DNA of 64,000 nt from Shimia ponticola (GTDB lineage Bacteria; Pseudomonadota; Alphaproteobacteria; Rhodobacterales; Rhodobacteraceae), in the NCBI RefSeq assembly GCF_007995215.1, contig NZ_VCDK01000003.1, forward strand, positions 1,240,001-1,304,000, written 5' to 3'. The notes beneath the pieces were generated by a model. It did no database searches. It saw only the letters and a program-made list of their open reading frames with translations, and was not told where the DNA came from. Shown in pieces: positions 26,391 through 35,837 of this stretch. The translations under genes were made by a program, and so were the position numbers. The number at the start of each line of letters is the position of its first letter. Position 1 is the stretch's first letter.

Positions 26391-27200
26391 GTGGCGCATA
26401 TTTTGGTGGTTGGGAACGAAAAGGGCGGTTCCGGCAAATCGACAACCTCAATGCACATTGCAACCGCCCTTGTGCGCATGGGGCATCGCGTTGGCGCGCT
26501 TGACCTTGATCTTCGCCAGAAATCGTTGGGCCGTTACGTTGAAAACCGCCGCCGGTTTGCTGCGGCGCAGGACCTTGATCTGCCGACGCCAAACTACATC
26601 GACCTGCCCGAAATCGACCCTGCGCAACTGAAGCAGGGCGAAAACGTCTATGACCATCGTCTGTCGGTCGCGATTGCGCAGCTTGAAAAAGACAGCGACT
26701 TCATCCTGATTGACTGCCCTGGCTCGCATACACGCCTGAGCCAAGTCGCGCATTCGCTGGCCGATACGCTTGTGACACCGCTGAATGACAGCTTCGTCGA
26801 CTTTGACCTCTTGGCGAAGGTCGATACGGACGGCCAGACGATCCTTGGCCCATCTGTCTATTCCGAAATGGTGTGGCACGCGCGACAGCTACGCGCGCAA
26901 GCCGGACTTGATCCAATCGATTGGATTGTGGTGCGTAACCGTCTGGGCGCGCAGCAGATGGTCAACAAAAAGAAAATGGGCGAAGCACTCGACAAGCTCG
27001 CCCGCCGCATCGGCTTCCGTCATATCCCGGGCTTCAGCGAGCGCGTCATTTTTCGCGAATTGTTCCCGCGTGGCCTGACCCTGCTCGACCTCAAGGATAT
27101 AGGCATCGAGCGGATGAACATCTCGAACGTGGCGGCCAGACAAGAGCTGCGCGACCTGCTGAAGTCTCTCAACCTGCCCGGCGTAACCATCGAGTTTTGA
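26391..27200 (+). CDS. mipZ: Division-plane positioning ATPase MipZ
   Basis: A 269-residue ParA-type ATPase that forms a polar gradient and inhibits FtsZ away from midcell in alphaproteobacteria. The deviant Walker A is GNEKGGSGKSTTS (residues 8-20), with DLDLRQKSLGRYVENR and the Walker B DFILIDCPGS near 103. The start is GTG at 26391 with GAGGACAGG upstream. It is convergent with the cold-shock gene with 9 bases between them. Confidence 0.94.
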   Translation: MAHILVVGNEKGGSGKSTTSMHIATALVRMGHRVGALDLDLRQKSLGRYVENRRRFAAAQDLDLPTPNYIDLPEIDPAQLKQGENVYDHRLSVAIAQLEKDSDFILIDCPGSHTRLSQVAHSLADTLVTPLNDSFVDFDLLAKVDTDGQTILGPSVYSEMVWHARQLRAQAGLDPIDWIVVRNRLGAQQMVNKKKMGEALDKLARRIGFRHIPGFSERVIFRELFPRGLTLLDLKDIGIERMNISNVAARQELRDLLKSLNLPGVTIEF

Positions 27201-27209
27201 TGTGATCTT

Positions 27210-27737
27210 TTAGTCTGCGCGGTGCTGCTTGCGTTGATCCATCCAAGACCGCGCGGCGTCCCACGGATAGACCGCCGTCGCCGAGGCGCCCTTTGCACCG
27301 CGGGCAATGACCACGCACATGGCTTCACCAACGGCGGCTTCCATCATGCCACCCAGCCGCATCGTATCGACATGCACAAAGATGTCTTCGCCCTGCCCGA
27401 AGGCATTGAGGAAACCATATCCTTTGGTCTTATCGAACCACTTAAGGCGCGCGGGTAGGATATCTTCATCCACCGAAGGCACCATCGGTTGGTCGGACTG
27501 CTCCACTGGGGCAACCTCGGTGACGCTGATCAACTGCGTCGCCTGCACGCCTTTTGGCGTTTGCGCTGTGGTCACTTGGACATGATCACCAGCGGCCACA
27601 GCTGTGCGGCCAGCCTCACGCACGATATTCGCGTGAAGAAGTATATCTTCAGAGACGCCTTCAGCGACTACAAACCCAAATCCTTTAGCAAGATCGAACC
27701 ACTTTACAACGCCGTCGACGACAGAGTCTTCGGTCAT
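27210..27737 (-). CDS. Two-domain cold-shock protein
   Basis: A 175-residue protein with two cold-shock domains. The first is about residues 8-70 (VVKWFDLAKGFGFVV, then DILLHANIV). The second is about 94-160 (RLKWFDKTKGYGFLN, then DIFVHVDTM). A Pro/Val/Asp linker joins them. Each has RNP1 (KGFGFV or KGYGFL) and RNP2, so both can bind single-stranded nucleic acid. The duplicated architecture is common in Rhodobacterales; role as RNA chaperone. Confidence 0.92.
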   Translation of the reverse strand: MTEDSVVDGVVKWFDLAKGFGFVVAEGVSEDILLHANIVREAGRTAVAAGDHVQVTTAQTPKGVQATQLISVTEVAPVEQSDQPMVPSVDEDILPARLKWFDKTKGYGFLNAFGQGEDIFVHVDTMRLGGMMEAAVGEAMCVVIARGAKGASATAVYPWDAARSWMDQRKQHRAD

Positions 27738-28073
27738 AATTCTGTCTCAGACATGTGAAAGGCGATCAGACAAACGCTCGCCCATAACGCAACACTCTAT
27801 GCTGCAGACGCCGAAATCAATGGTTCCAAACCGCAAAGTTCAAATTCTGGACCGGTTTTCACGTAAAAAAATGTGGTTTTGGCGCAATACTTGACCAAAA
27901 GGACATGTTGGGCGCTACAAGCGCGCCGCGGATGCCCAAAGATCAGACATCCTGCATGCGTATTGGTCAAATCAGCCGTTTACGCGCCGAAATCGCAGAC
28001 AAACCTTCGGCTCAGTGCAACGGGCAGGACGAGCAAATCTGATCCATTTCCCCTGCGTCATCGTAATAGCCCC
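27738..28073. other. 336-base gap before the RND efflux genes
   Basis: No convincing gene. TTGACCAA (27891-27898) and TTGGTCAA (27963-27970) are inverted copies 64 bases apart and could be paired operator half-sites. TTGACC with a 17-base spacer to GCTACA could be a weak promoter. An open frame covering part of this region lacks coding character and is only an upstream extension of the adaptor frame. Confidence 0.4.
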
Positions 28074-29267
28074 ATGCGATACTTATTCCTTCTGTGCCTG
28101 AGCGTCATGCTGGCCTCCGCTGCAAACCTTTCGTCGGCGCAAGGCCGACCCTCTGGTGTCTTGGTAGAAACCGTGACCACCGAACAGATTGCTGAGACCA
28201 TATCCGTCTTTGGAGAGGTGGTACCGGGCCGCGAAAGCCGTGTGGCATCGCGGCTTTCCGGCGTGGCGGATTTGGTCGGCGTCGAAACCGGTGATCGCGT
28301 GGCAGAGGGCGACATCCTGGCCGAGATCAATGGCGAGTTGTTGCGCATCCAGATGGCACAGGCGGAAGCAAACCTCGCTGTGGCAGAGGCTTCTGCCGAC
28401 ACTGCGGCGATCGCCGCCAGCAACGCTGAAACGGCCTATAACCGCGCCGAAAATCTCCGAGCCAGTTCCGTGATCGCAGATGCAGCTTACGAAGAACGGC
28501 GCAGCGCCTTTGCCGTCGCCCGCGGGGCCAAGTCCGAAGCCGAGGCCCGTGTCGCCGCCGCGCGCATCGCTTTGCGCCGGGCTCAATATGACCTCGACAA
28601 CGCTGTCGTCCGCGCGCCCTTTGATGGTGTCGTGATTGAGGTTGGAACCGAGCTTGGCCAATTCGTGTCGCAAGGGTCAGAGGTCGCGCGCCTGATCGAC
28701 ACCACTGACATGGAAGTAGAGGCTGCTGTTCCGGCACGTTTCGTCGACGCGCTTCGGCCTGAGTCCGACGTCGCTGCGCTCACCGACGCTGGCGGAGCCA
28801 TGACGCTCAAGCTGCGCACGGCCTTGCCGACCGAATTCTCATCAACCCGGACACGCCCCGTCATATTTGACGTTCTGTCATCCGCTCAGGATCTGGCAGC
28901 CGGGCAGTCTGTTACGCTTCAGGTCCCCATCAGTGAGCCGCGCGATGTTATTGCCGTGCCGAAAGACGCCCTGACCCAAGGACGCGGAGGATGGCAAGTG
29001 TTCATCGCGCAGGATGGGGTGGCACAGCCAAGAACAGTTGAGCTTGGCCAAGCCATTGGTGATCGGCTTGAAGTCCTGTCGGGTCTTGCCCCGGGTGACA
29101 TGGTCGTTGTGCGCGGAAATGAGCGTCTGCGCCCCGGGCAATCCATCGCGCCGCGCCCGGCTGGTGGAGGCGGACCACCGGCATCCGAAGAGCGGGCCTC
29201 TGGCCGTCCCGCGACCGAAGAACAATCAGCGGTCCGTCAGGCATCTGCCGACACGGCAGATGGTTGA
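28074..29267 (+). CDS. RND efflux periplasmic adaptor (HlyD/MFP family)
   Basis: A 397-residue membrane-fusion protein. It has a signal peptide (MRYLFLLCLSVMLASAANLSSA), a barrel-sandwich lipoyl-like hybrid (PGRESRVASRLSGVADLVGV, later VRAPFDGVVIEVGTELGQFV), an intervening Ala-rich alpha-hairpin (about 100-165), then beta-barrel and membrane-proximal domains. The C-terminal tail is Gly/Pro-rich and disordered. It couples the RND pump just downstream to an outer-membrane channel. The start is chosen for the signal peptide. No TolC-like gene is adjacent. Confidence 0.9.
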   Translation: MRYLFLLCLSVMLASAANLSSAQGRPSGVLVETVTTEQIAETISVFGEVVPGRESRVASRLSGVADLVGVETGDRVAEGDILAEINGELLRIQMAQAEANLAVAEASADTAAIAASNAETAYNRAENLRASSVIADAAYEERRSAFAVARGAKSEAEARVAAARIALRRAQYDLDNAVVRAPFDGVVIEVGTELGQFVSQGSEVARLIDTTDMEVEAAVPARFVDALRPESDVAALTDAGGAMTLKLRTALPTEFSSTRTRPVIFDVLSSAQDLAAGQSVTLQVPISEPRDVIAVPKDALTQGRGGWQVFIAQDGVAQPRTVELGQAIGDRLEVLSGLAPGDMVVVRGNERLRPGQSIAPRPAGGGGPPASEERASGRPATEEQSAVRQASADTADG

Positions 29268-29282
29268 TCCGAGGGCCGTGAC

Positions 29283-32200
29283 ATGAACCCCATCAAGCTC
29301 GCAATCGAACGCCCCGTCGCCGTCATGGCCGTTGTCGCCATGGCCGTTCTCTTTGGCATGTTGTCTTTGTCGCGCATCCCGGTGCAGCTTGCCCCCGATG
29401 TGCGCAAACCTGTCGTGACGATTGAAACCGTCTGGCCCGGTGCCGCCCCTGCCGAAATTGAGCGCGAAATCGTCAATCCTCAGGAAGACGCCTTTCGCGG
29501 TCTTGAGGGTCTGGAACGCATGACCAGCCGCTCGCGCAGCGGTCAGGCCTCGGTCACGCTGGAATTCGCCGTCGGCTCGGACATGGGTGATCTGCTTTTG
29601 CTTGTGTCCAACCGGCTTGATCGTGTGGGCGGCTATCCCGCCGAAGCCGGTGAGCCCACCCTGAACACGTCTGGATCGGATGACAGCCCCATTGCATGGG
29701 TGACCCTGCGTGCCGCCGAGAGCAACACACGCGCCCTGCCCGAATACGGCGACTTCATGGAAGATGTGATCCAATCGCGGCTGGAACGCATAGATGGCGT
29801 GTCTGCTGTCAATGTCTTTGGCGGCGTGGCCCGCGAACTTCAGGTCGTCATTCGCCCAGAGGAACTGGCGCGTTTCGGCCTGACCATTCCGGATGTCATC
29901 CGCCAACTCCGGTCTGAAAACATCTCGATCTCTGCTGGGAACGTGGACGAAGGCAAGCGCCGCTATGTCGTGCGTGCCGAAGGCAGCCTCGACACGATTG
30001 AAGCCATTGAAGGCGTCGTGTTGCGCTCGCAAACCCAGGGCAGCGATGGACCAAGGGGTCGCGTTTTGGTCAGTGACGTAGCCGATGTCGCCTTTGCCTA
30101 CGAAGACCCGACCGCACGGTTGCGGTTCCGAGGAGAACCCGGCCTCGCCTTCAATATCGTCCGTGAACAGGGCGCAAACGTCATCGCCACGATGGAAGAG
30201 GTCCAATTCGTTCTTGATGATCTCGCCGAGGGGCCTGTGGCCGATGCAGGCCTGATCATGGAACAGGTCTATGACGAGACGATCTACATCACCGGTGCGA
30301 TTGACCTTGTGATCCAGAACATCTGGATCGGCGGGTTACTCGCCGCTGGGATATTGCTTGTCTTTCTGCGCAGCCCGCGCGCCACGCTTGTCATATCGCT
30401 GGCAATCCCTGTGTCGATTGTCGCGACTTTCGTGGCCATGGCCGCAACCGGGCGGACATTGAACGTCATTTCGCTGGCCGGCATCGCATTTGCCATCGGT
30501 ATGATTGTCGACGCCGCAATCGTGGTGTTGGAGAATATCTACCGCCTGCGCGAAAAAGGGTTCTCTCGGCGCGAGGCAGCCTACGAAGGCGCGCGTCAGG
30601 TTTGGGGAGCCATCCTTGTCTCGGCCCTGACAACCGTCATGGTCTTTATCCCGATCCTCGTGATGGAGCTTGAGGCAGGCCAACTCTTCCGTGATATTGC
30701 GGTGGCGATTTCGGTCTCGGTTCTGCTCTCACTTGTCGTTGCTGTCACCGTGATTCCAGCCCTGTCTTCGCGGCTGCTCAAAAGCGGCGAAACCAGCAAA
30801 ATAAAACTGCCGATCATCGATCATTTCGGGCGTGCGTTTCGCTGGCTTGTGATGGCCTATGTGCGTTTGACCGTTCGGTGGCGGATTGCCGGGCTGACGC
30901 TGGTTGTGGGTATCGCAGGGGGTGCCGCCGCGCTGGCCTGGGCGTTCTTGCCGAAACTGGAATACCTGCCAGAAGGCAATCGCAACCTCGTATTCGGCCT
31001 TTTGATTCCGCCGCCGGGCTACAACTTAGATACGACCGAAACCATCGCGGAACGGATCGAAGGCGTTGCCCGTCCTCTGTGGGAAGCACGTCCTGACACC
31101 GAAACCGAAGATGGGCAGCCCGCGCTTCAAAGCTTCTTCTTCGTTGCAACCCCCGGCAATAGCTTTGTCGGTGCTGCCGCTGTTGACGGAGACCGCGTCG
31201 GTGAATTGATCCCGATCCTGTCGCGCCCGATCTTTGCCGAGCCCGGAACTTTCGGTTTCATGACGCAACCTTCCCTCTTTGGTCGAGGTGTTGGCGGCGG
31301 ACGAACGATTGAACTGAACGTTTCCGGCAATGAGCTTGAGGTCATTCTTGGCGTGGCCGGTCAGGCCGCCGGGATCATCTCTGGCATTTTGCCGCGATCC
31401 GAAGGTCACCAGTTCCGCCCGATCCCAGGTCTTGAACTGGGCGCACCCGAGGTGCGCCTGATCCCCGACCGCGTCCGATTGGCCGATGCAGGCCTGACAA
31501 CTGAAGCGCTGGCCGCAACCGTTGACGCCTATAATGACGGCATTCGGATCGATGAGATAAGCGTCGGCAACCGTCGTCTGGACCTGACACTTATGGGGGA
31601 CAGCGCCTCACTGGCGGGACTGCGGACCCAAGATGTCGGCTCATTCCCGGTGGTGACAGCCGATGGCCAGATCCTGCCCGTGTCAGAGGTGGCAGAAGTG
31701 CGCCTGACGGCAGGACCAACCGAAATCCTGCACCGCGAGCGCCTGAGAACCGTCACGCTTGAAGTCAGGCCCTCGGACGCCCTGCCATTGGCTGCTGCCG
31801 TCGAATTGCTCGAAAGCGAAGTTATCGGCGCGCTGACAGAGCGCGGGCTGCCGGATGGTGTGAGCCTGTCCGTATCAGGCACTGCGGATCAGTTGTCGCA
31901 GACGTGGGATGCCATTCAAATCAATCTGATCATTGCGTTGGTGATCGTGTTCCTCGTCATGGCGATCTTGTTTGAATCCTTCTTCCTGCCGCTTGTCGTG
32001 ATGATATCGGTGCCGGTCGCCGCAGCAGGAGGAGTTGGCGGGCTAGCCGTGCTGAACCTTTACCAAGTACAGCCGCTCGACATGCTGACATTGTTGGGGT
32101 TCGTCATTCTGATCGGCATTGTCGTGAACAACGCGATCCTGATCGTTCACCAGACGCTCTATCACCTGCGCGAAGAAGGCATGTCGCCGGTCGATGCGAT

Positions 32201-32450
32201 TGAAGAGGCCACCTCGAACAGGATCAGGCCCATCTTTATGTCGACGCTGACATCCGTCTTTGGAATGTTGCCGCTGGTGCTTTTTCCCGGCGCAGGTTCG
32301 GAGCTTTATCGTGGGCTGGGCGCGGTTGTCGTTGGAGGTCTGTCGATGTCTGCGTTCCTGACGCTGCTGACCGTGCCACCGCTTTTACGTCTGGTGCTGT
32401 CCCTTCCCGGCAATGTGCAGGAAGGACCGGAACCGGTGGCGGCCGAATAA
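29283..32450 (+). CDS. RND-family efflux pump, inner-membrane permease
   Basis: A 1,055-residue AcrB/HAE-1-type proton-driven pump. Two halves each have a large periplasmic loop and six helices. The N-terminus is NPIKLAIERPVAVMAVVAMA. Helix 4 has GIAFAIGMIVDAAIVVLENI. The usual AcrB Asp-Asp pair is Asp-Ala here, leaving one carboxylate on this helix. Helix 10-11 has GFVILIGIVVNNAILIV. Substrate unknown. It lies 15 bases after the adaptor gene and probably needs a TolC homologue encoded elsewhere. Confidence 0.92.
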   Translation: MNPIKLAIERPVAVMAVVAMAVLFGMLSLSRIPVQLAPDVRKPVVTIETVWPGAAPAEIEREIVNPQEDAFRGLEGLERMTSRSRSGQASVTLEFAVGSDMGDLLLLVSNRLDRVGGYPAEAGEPTLNTSGSDDSPIAWVTLRAAESNTRALPEYGDFMEDVIQSRLERIDGVSAVNVFGGVARELQVVIRPEELARFGLTIPDVIRQLRSENISISAGNVDEGKRRYVVRAEGSLDTIEAIEGVVLRSQTQGSDGPRGRVLVSDVADVAFAYEDPTARLRFRGEPGLAFNIVREQGANVIATMEEVQFVLDDLAEGPVADAGLIMEQVYDETIYITGAIDLVIQNIWIGGLLAAGILLVFLRSPRATLVISLAIPVSIVATFVAMAATGRTLNVISLAGIAFAIGMIVDAAIVVLENIYRLREKGFSRREAAYEGARQVWGAILVSALTTVMVFIPILVMELEAGQLFRDIAVAISVSVLLSLVVAVTVIPALSSRLLKSGETSKIKLPIIDHFGRAFRWLVMAYVRLTVRWRIAGLTLVVGIAGGAAALAWAFLPKLEYLPEGNRNLVFGLLIPPPGYNLDTTETIAERIEGVARPLWEARPDTETEDGQPALQSFFFVATPGNSFVGAAAVDGDRVGELIPILSRPIFAEPGTFGFMTQPSLFGRGVGGGRTIELNVSGNELEVILGVAGQAAGIISGILPRSEGHQFRPIPGLELGAPEVRLIPDRVRLADAGLTTEALAATVDAYNDGIRIDEISVGNRRLDLTLMGDSASLAGLRTQDVGSFPVVTADGQILPVSEVAEVRLTAGPTEILHRERLRTVTLEVRPSDALPLAAAVELLESEVIGALTERGLPDGVSLSVSGTADQLSQTWDAIQINLIIALVIVFLVMAILFESFFLPLVVMISVPVAAAGGVGGLAVLNLYQVQPLDMLTLLGFVILIGIVVNNAILIVHQTLYHLREEGMSPVDAIEEATSNRIRPIFMSTLTSVFGMLPLVLFPGAGSELYRGLGAVVVGGLSMSAFLTLLTVPPLLRLVLSLPGNVQEGPEPVAAE

Positions 32451-32451
32451 G

Positions 32452-34659
32452 CTAGTTCAACTGCTGCGCAAACAGGTCCCTGTAGACGCCACAGGTCGAC
32501 ACGAGGTCATCATGTCGACCGGTGGCCACCACCCTGCCTTGGTCCATCACAATGATCTGGTCGGCATCGCAAATGGTCGACAAACGGTGCGAGATCACGA
32601 TGCTGGTGCGACCCGTCAAACCATTGGCCAGCGCGTTGGTGATCTGGGCCTCATTGTTTGAATCCAAGGCGCTGGTGGCCTCGTCAAAAATCAGGATTTC
32701 AGGGTCAGGATATAACGCCCGCGCAATCAGGATACGCTGCTCTTGACCGGCGCTGAGTTGCCATCCACCGCGCCCGATGCTGGTCAAAAGCCCCTGCGGA
32801 AGCATACCCAGAAACTCGTCCACATTCGCGATTTGCAGGCAGCGCTTCAGGCGTTCGTCGTCCGGTTCATCGTGGCTGAGCGTGATGTTGTAGCGCAGCG
32901 TGCTGTTGAAAATCACGCCATCCTGAAACACCTGACCGATCCGCGCGCGCCAGATTTCGGGAGACACGTCGCTCAAGTCTTGCGGACCATAGGACATCAT
33001 TCCGCGACTGGGGTCGTGAAACTTGGACAACAGCTTGATCAATGTTGACTTCCCCGCGCCGCTGGCTCCAACGACGGCGGTCTTCTGACCCGCGGGGATC
33101 GTCAGCGAGATATCGGACAAAACCTCGCGCTCATGCATCGGATTATAGCGAAATCCAATGTCACTGAGCTGGACATCCCGCGCGCTGAGACGCGCAAATT
33201 CCGCGTCGGCAGGGGCAGTGTCCGGTTCAACAGTTTCCTCCTGCAAGGCTTTCAAACGTCCAAGCGACAGCCAAGCATCCTGCGCCGCCTGAAAGAACGG
33301 GACCATCTGCGACAGCGGCCCGCGCATCTGACCAAGGATGAACAGGATCGCAACAAACGCCCCGACAGTCGTTTGCCCATTGATGACCAGCGTCCCGGCC
33401 ACGATCAGTCCTGCGATTTCACCGATTTCCATCAGGAAAAGCGCGCCGATACTCTGCACTTCGTCCAGACGCGCCGCCCGGAATGTGGTGTCGAACCGCC
33501 GCTGCAAAAGCGAGCGAAAAAAGCGCCTTTTTTGCCCGGTCTTGCCCAGCGCCTTGAGGTCCCGCACAGCAGAAATGATCTCAACGGCGTTGTCTTGAAC
33601 CAAGCCCTCCAATTCGAACTGCTGAAGGTCAAAGCGTCGCCGCCGACGCCCAATCGCGACGATCCATGCCAAGGTCAGCGCCGCCGCCACCAGAACGCAT
33701 GCCAACACCCAAAGGCTGTAGCTGCCCAGCATGACCGCGAAGATCACGAATAGGATCAGCGAGAACAGCGTTGGCAGGCTGTGGCTCGTCAGGAACTGTT
33801 CGATGCGATGATGATCTGCTTGGCGTTGCAAAAGATCGCCCAAGCTTCGGATCTCGAAGAACCGCATCCTCAGCCGCAAAAGCCGCGTCATGAAGATTTG
33901 CACGATCTCAAGGCTGATCATTGCCCCCAACCGTAGCAGCGCAAGATCCCTCAGCGCGCCAATCACGCTGCCGCTGATCGACAAGACCAGATAGCCGCCC
34001 AGGAGGACGTACAGTAGACCTAGGTCTGTCTCAGCCAGCGCATTGTCGATCACCCGCTGCATCAGGATCGGCAGTGCGACGGTGACTCCTGCGATCACCG
34101 GAAAGGCTAAAAGGATTGCCCAGACAGAGCGACCGTTCGACTTCAGCAACTCAGGCAAAGGGACCAAGTCGAGGCCCGATTGTGATGCTGGCGCTTCGCC
34201 TGTCACAAACTCAGGCCCCGGCGATGCCATCAGTACCGCACCGGTGGTCAGTGACGGGTCTCTTTCCACCTCGCCGAACATCTTGCGGCCTAGCCATCGG
34301 TCAATGAACTCCTGACGGCTATAGGTCACCCATCCCAATTCGGGGTCGGCCACCCGGACCCTGTCAGGCGTCACACGAACAACGACAACAAAATGCTCTT
34401 GTAGCCAATGGGCGATGAAGGGTGTCGGCAAACTATCCAGTTGATCTGGCGTGACCTTGGCCGCCTGAGTGACCATGCCCAGCGCGCGCGCGGCCCGTTC
34501 TATCCCAGCCATCGATACACCGTCGATCGTCAGATCACACAGCTCCCGCATGCGCGTGATTGGAATATACCCACCATGGGCCTGATGCAGCATCTGCAGG
34601 CAGGACGGTCCGCAATCCTTGGAGTCATGTTGGTAAACCAAAGGAAAAGGCCGGTTCAT
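32452..34659 (-). CDS. lanT: Lanthipeptide exporter/peptidase LanT (C39-ABC)
   Basis: A 735-residue bifunctional transporter. The N-terminal C39 peptidase (residues 1-135) has Q10, catalytic Cys16 in KDCGPSCL, His89 and Asp105 and would cut the precursor after Gly-Gly. An ABC membrane domain (about 175-460) follows. The nucleotide-binding domain (about 495-735) has Walker A GASGAGKST, signature LSAGQ (LSGGQ usual), Walker B ILIFDEATSALD and switch SHRLST. It cleaves and exports the modified peptide. Its ATG overlaps the stop of the M3-like gene (ATGA). The stop is one base from the RND gene's stop, so the cluster ends here. Confidence 0.93.
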   Translation of the reverse strand: MNRPFPLVYQHDSKDCGPSCLQMLHQAHGGYIPITRMRELCDLTIDGVSMAGIERAARALGMVTQAAKVTPDQLDSLPTPFIAHWLQEHFVVVVRVTPDRVRVADPELGWVTYSRQEFIDRWLGRKMFGEVERDPSLTTGAVLMASPGPEFVTGEAPASQSGLDLVPLPELLKSNGRSVWAILLAFPVIAGVTVALPILMQRVIDNALAETDLGLLYVLLGGYLVLSISGSVIGALRDLALLRLGAMISLEIVQIFMTRLLRLRMRFFEIRSLGDLLQRQADHHRIEQFLTSHSLPTLFSLILFVIFAVMLGSYSLWVLACVLVAAALTLAWIVAIGRRRRRFDLQQFELEGLVQDNAVEIISAVRDLKALGKTGQKRRFFRSLLQRRFDTTFRAARLDEVQSIGALFLMEIGEIAGLIVAGTLVINGQTTVGAFVAILFILGQMRGPLSQMVPFFQAAQDAWLSLGRLKALQEETVEPDTAPADAEFARLSARDVQLSDIGFRYNPMHEREVLSDISLTIPAGQKTAVVGASGAGKSTLIKLLSKFHDPSRGMMSYGPQDLSDVSPEIWRARIGQVFQDGVIFNSTLRYNITLSHDEPDDERLKRCLQIANVDEFLGMLPQGLLTSIGRGGWQLSAGQEQRILIARALYPDPEILIFDEATSALDSNNEAQITNALANGLTGRTSIVISHRLSTICDADQIIVMDQGRVVATGRHDDLVSTCGVYRDLFAQQLN

Positions 34660-35837
34660 GCGCCCGCCTTTATCGCGGCAACCAGATCAGCATCAGCCGC
34701 CTGTGCAGCAAAGCCTTCGATCCAGCCGAAATCCCACCCATGCTGGCGCCAGACACGCTCGGCCACGACGCTCCCCAAACTGTAGGAAGAAAGGCGCGGG
34801 GGCTGAAACCCTGGCAGCGTTGTCAGGTCGAGCGCCTGCAAGTTCTCTGGCGGCGATCCACTCAGAGTGGCTTGGATCAAAGCGATTTCCTCTTGGAAAT
34901 TGCTCAGCGCGCCTTCGACCTCGGCGCGACGGCGCGCTGTGATCCATTTTGCAGCGGCTGGGTTTGCCCTGGCCAACCAGTCCTCACAGCGCAACTCACA
35001 CAACACGGGGATGACTTCATCAATCGTCGGACCAATGGGGTCCAGAACCGACCCTTTGCGCTGCGCGACCCACTGATGAAATCCGTGTCCAAGGTGATGG
35101 CACAGCAGGATTAGGTCGCGAAATGTTCCGTCGCGCGGGACATAGATATACGGCAGCCCGCCAAAATCCTCTGCGATCGAAAAAGCGAACCCTGCGGCAC
35201 CTTCCTTATCACAATTGATCCGCCCAGACTCCTCCAATTCATGAAGGAAATGCGCCAAAGGCGAGCCCTCGAACACCTCCCTTGCCATTGGCACAAGGGC
35301 GTCGTCCAAAGGCACGGGATCGGGCACGTCCCCTGTCTCCGGAAGCTTCTGCGCGAGCAACTCCGCGACTACGGATTTGGGCAGTCGAAGATCACCCGAA
35401 AGCAAGCCTGCGCACTGTGCGTCTGAGAGGCCGGCCAAATGGTCAGCCAAAGCATCGTGATATTCGTCCGGAACATTCGTCGGAATGCCTTGCGGCGCCG
35501 ATGGCAGGTTGACGACGTTCTCCGTCAGACGAGCCTTCCATCCGCGCAAATGCCGTGGCAGTTCGCCCACCGCCAAATTGGCCGCGAGATGCCGCGCGAT
35601 CAAAGCTATGGTCTCTTCGGCCTCTGCCCTCCGTTTCTCAAAATCGGGATCCTTCTCTTGCCCCATGACTTCGGACAACGTCACCCGACTTCCAGCCGCA
35701 TAAAGCGCCTGTCCTGCGGCCTCTAACGTCGACAGATGCGCACCACTCGGTGGTTCAAGCAGCGCTTCGGACACCTCATCGATCAGCGCTTCCGCTCGGT
35801 CCATCGCGGCGGAAATACCCTCTCTCATCGGTATCAC
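34656..35837 (-). CDS. M3-peptidase-like protein with altered HExxH
   Basis: A 393-residue, mostly helical protein between lanM and lanT. The segment LLCHHLGHGFHQW aligns with the M3 (thimet/oligoendopeptidase F) zinc helix, where HELGH is normal. Here the catalytic Glu position is His248, between His247 and His251. A plausible third ligand, Glu274 in TIDEVIPVLCE, lies 23 residues after His251, close to M3 spacing. Zinc binding may persist, but ordinary hydrolysis probably does not. The GTG start overlaps the lanM stop (GTGA) with GGAGG upstream. Possible roles are chaperone, peptide-binding or immunity function, or an unusual protease. Confidence 0.75.
   Translation of the reverse strand: MIPMREGISAAMDRAEALIDEVSEALLEPPSGAHLSTLEAAGQALYAAGSRVTLSEVMGQEKDPDFEKRRAEAEETIALIARHLAANLAVGELPRHLRGWKARLTENVVNLPSAPQGIPTNVPDEYHDALADHLAGLSDAQCAGLLSGDLRLPKSVVAELLAQKLPETGDVPDPVPLDDALVPMAREVFEGSPLAHFLHELEESGRINCDKEGAAGFAFSIAEDFGGLPYIYVPRDGTFRDLILLCHHLGHGFHQWVAQRKGSVLDPIGPTIDEVIPVLCELRCEDWLARANPAAAKWITARRRAEVEGALSNFQEEIALIQATLSGSPPENLQALDLTTLPGFQPPRLSSYSLGSVVAERVWRQHGWDFGWIEGFAAQAADADLVAAIKAGA

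Noticed and set aside
27873-28073. Upstream extension of the efflux adaptor frame
   Set aside because: The signal peptide starts at 28074; the extension would bury it.
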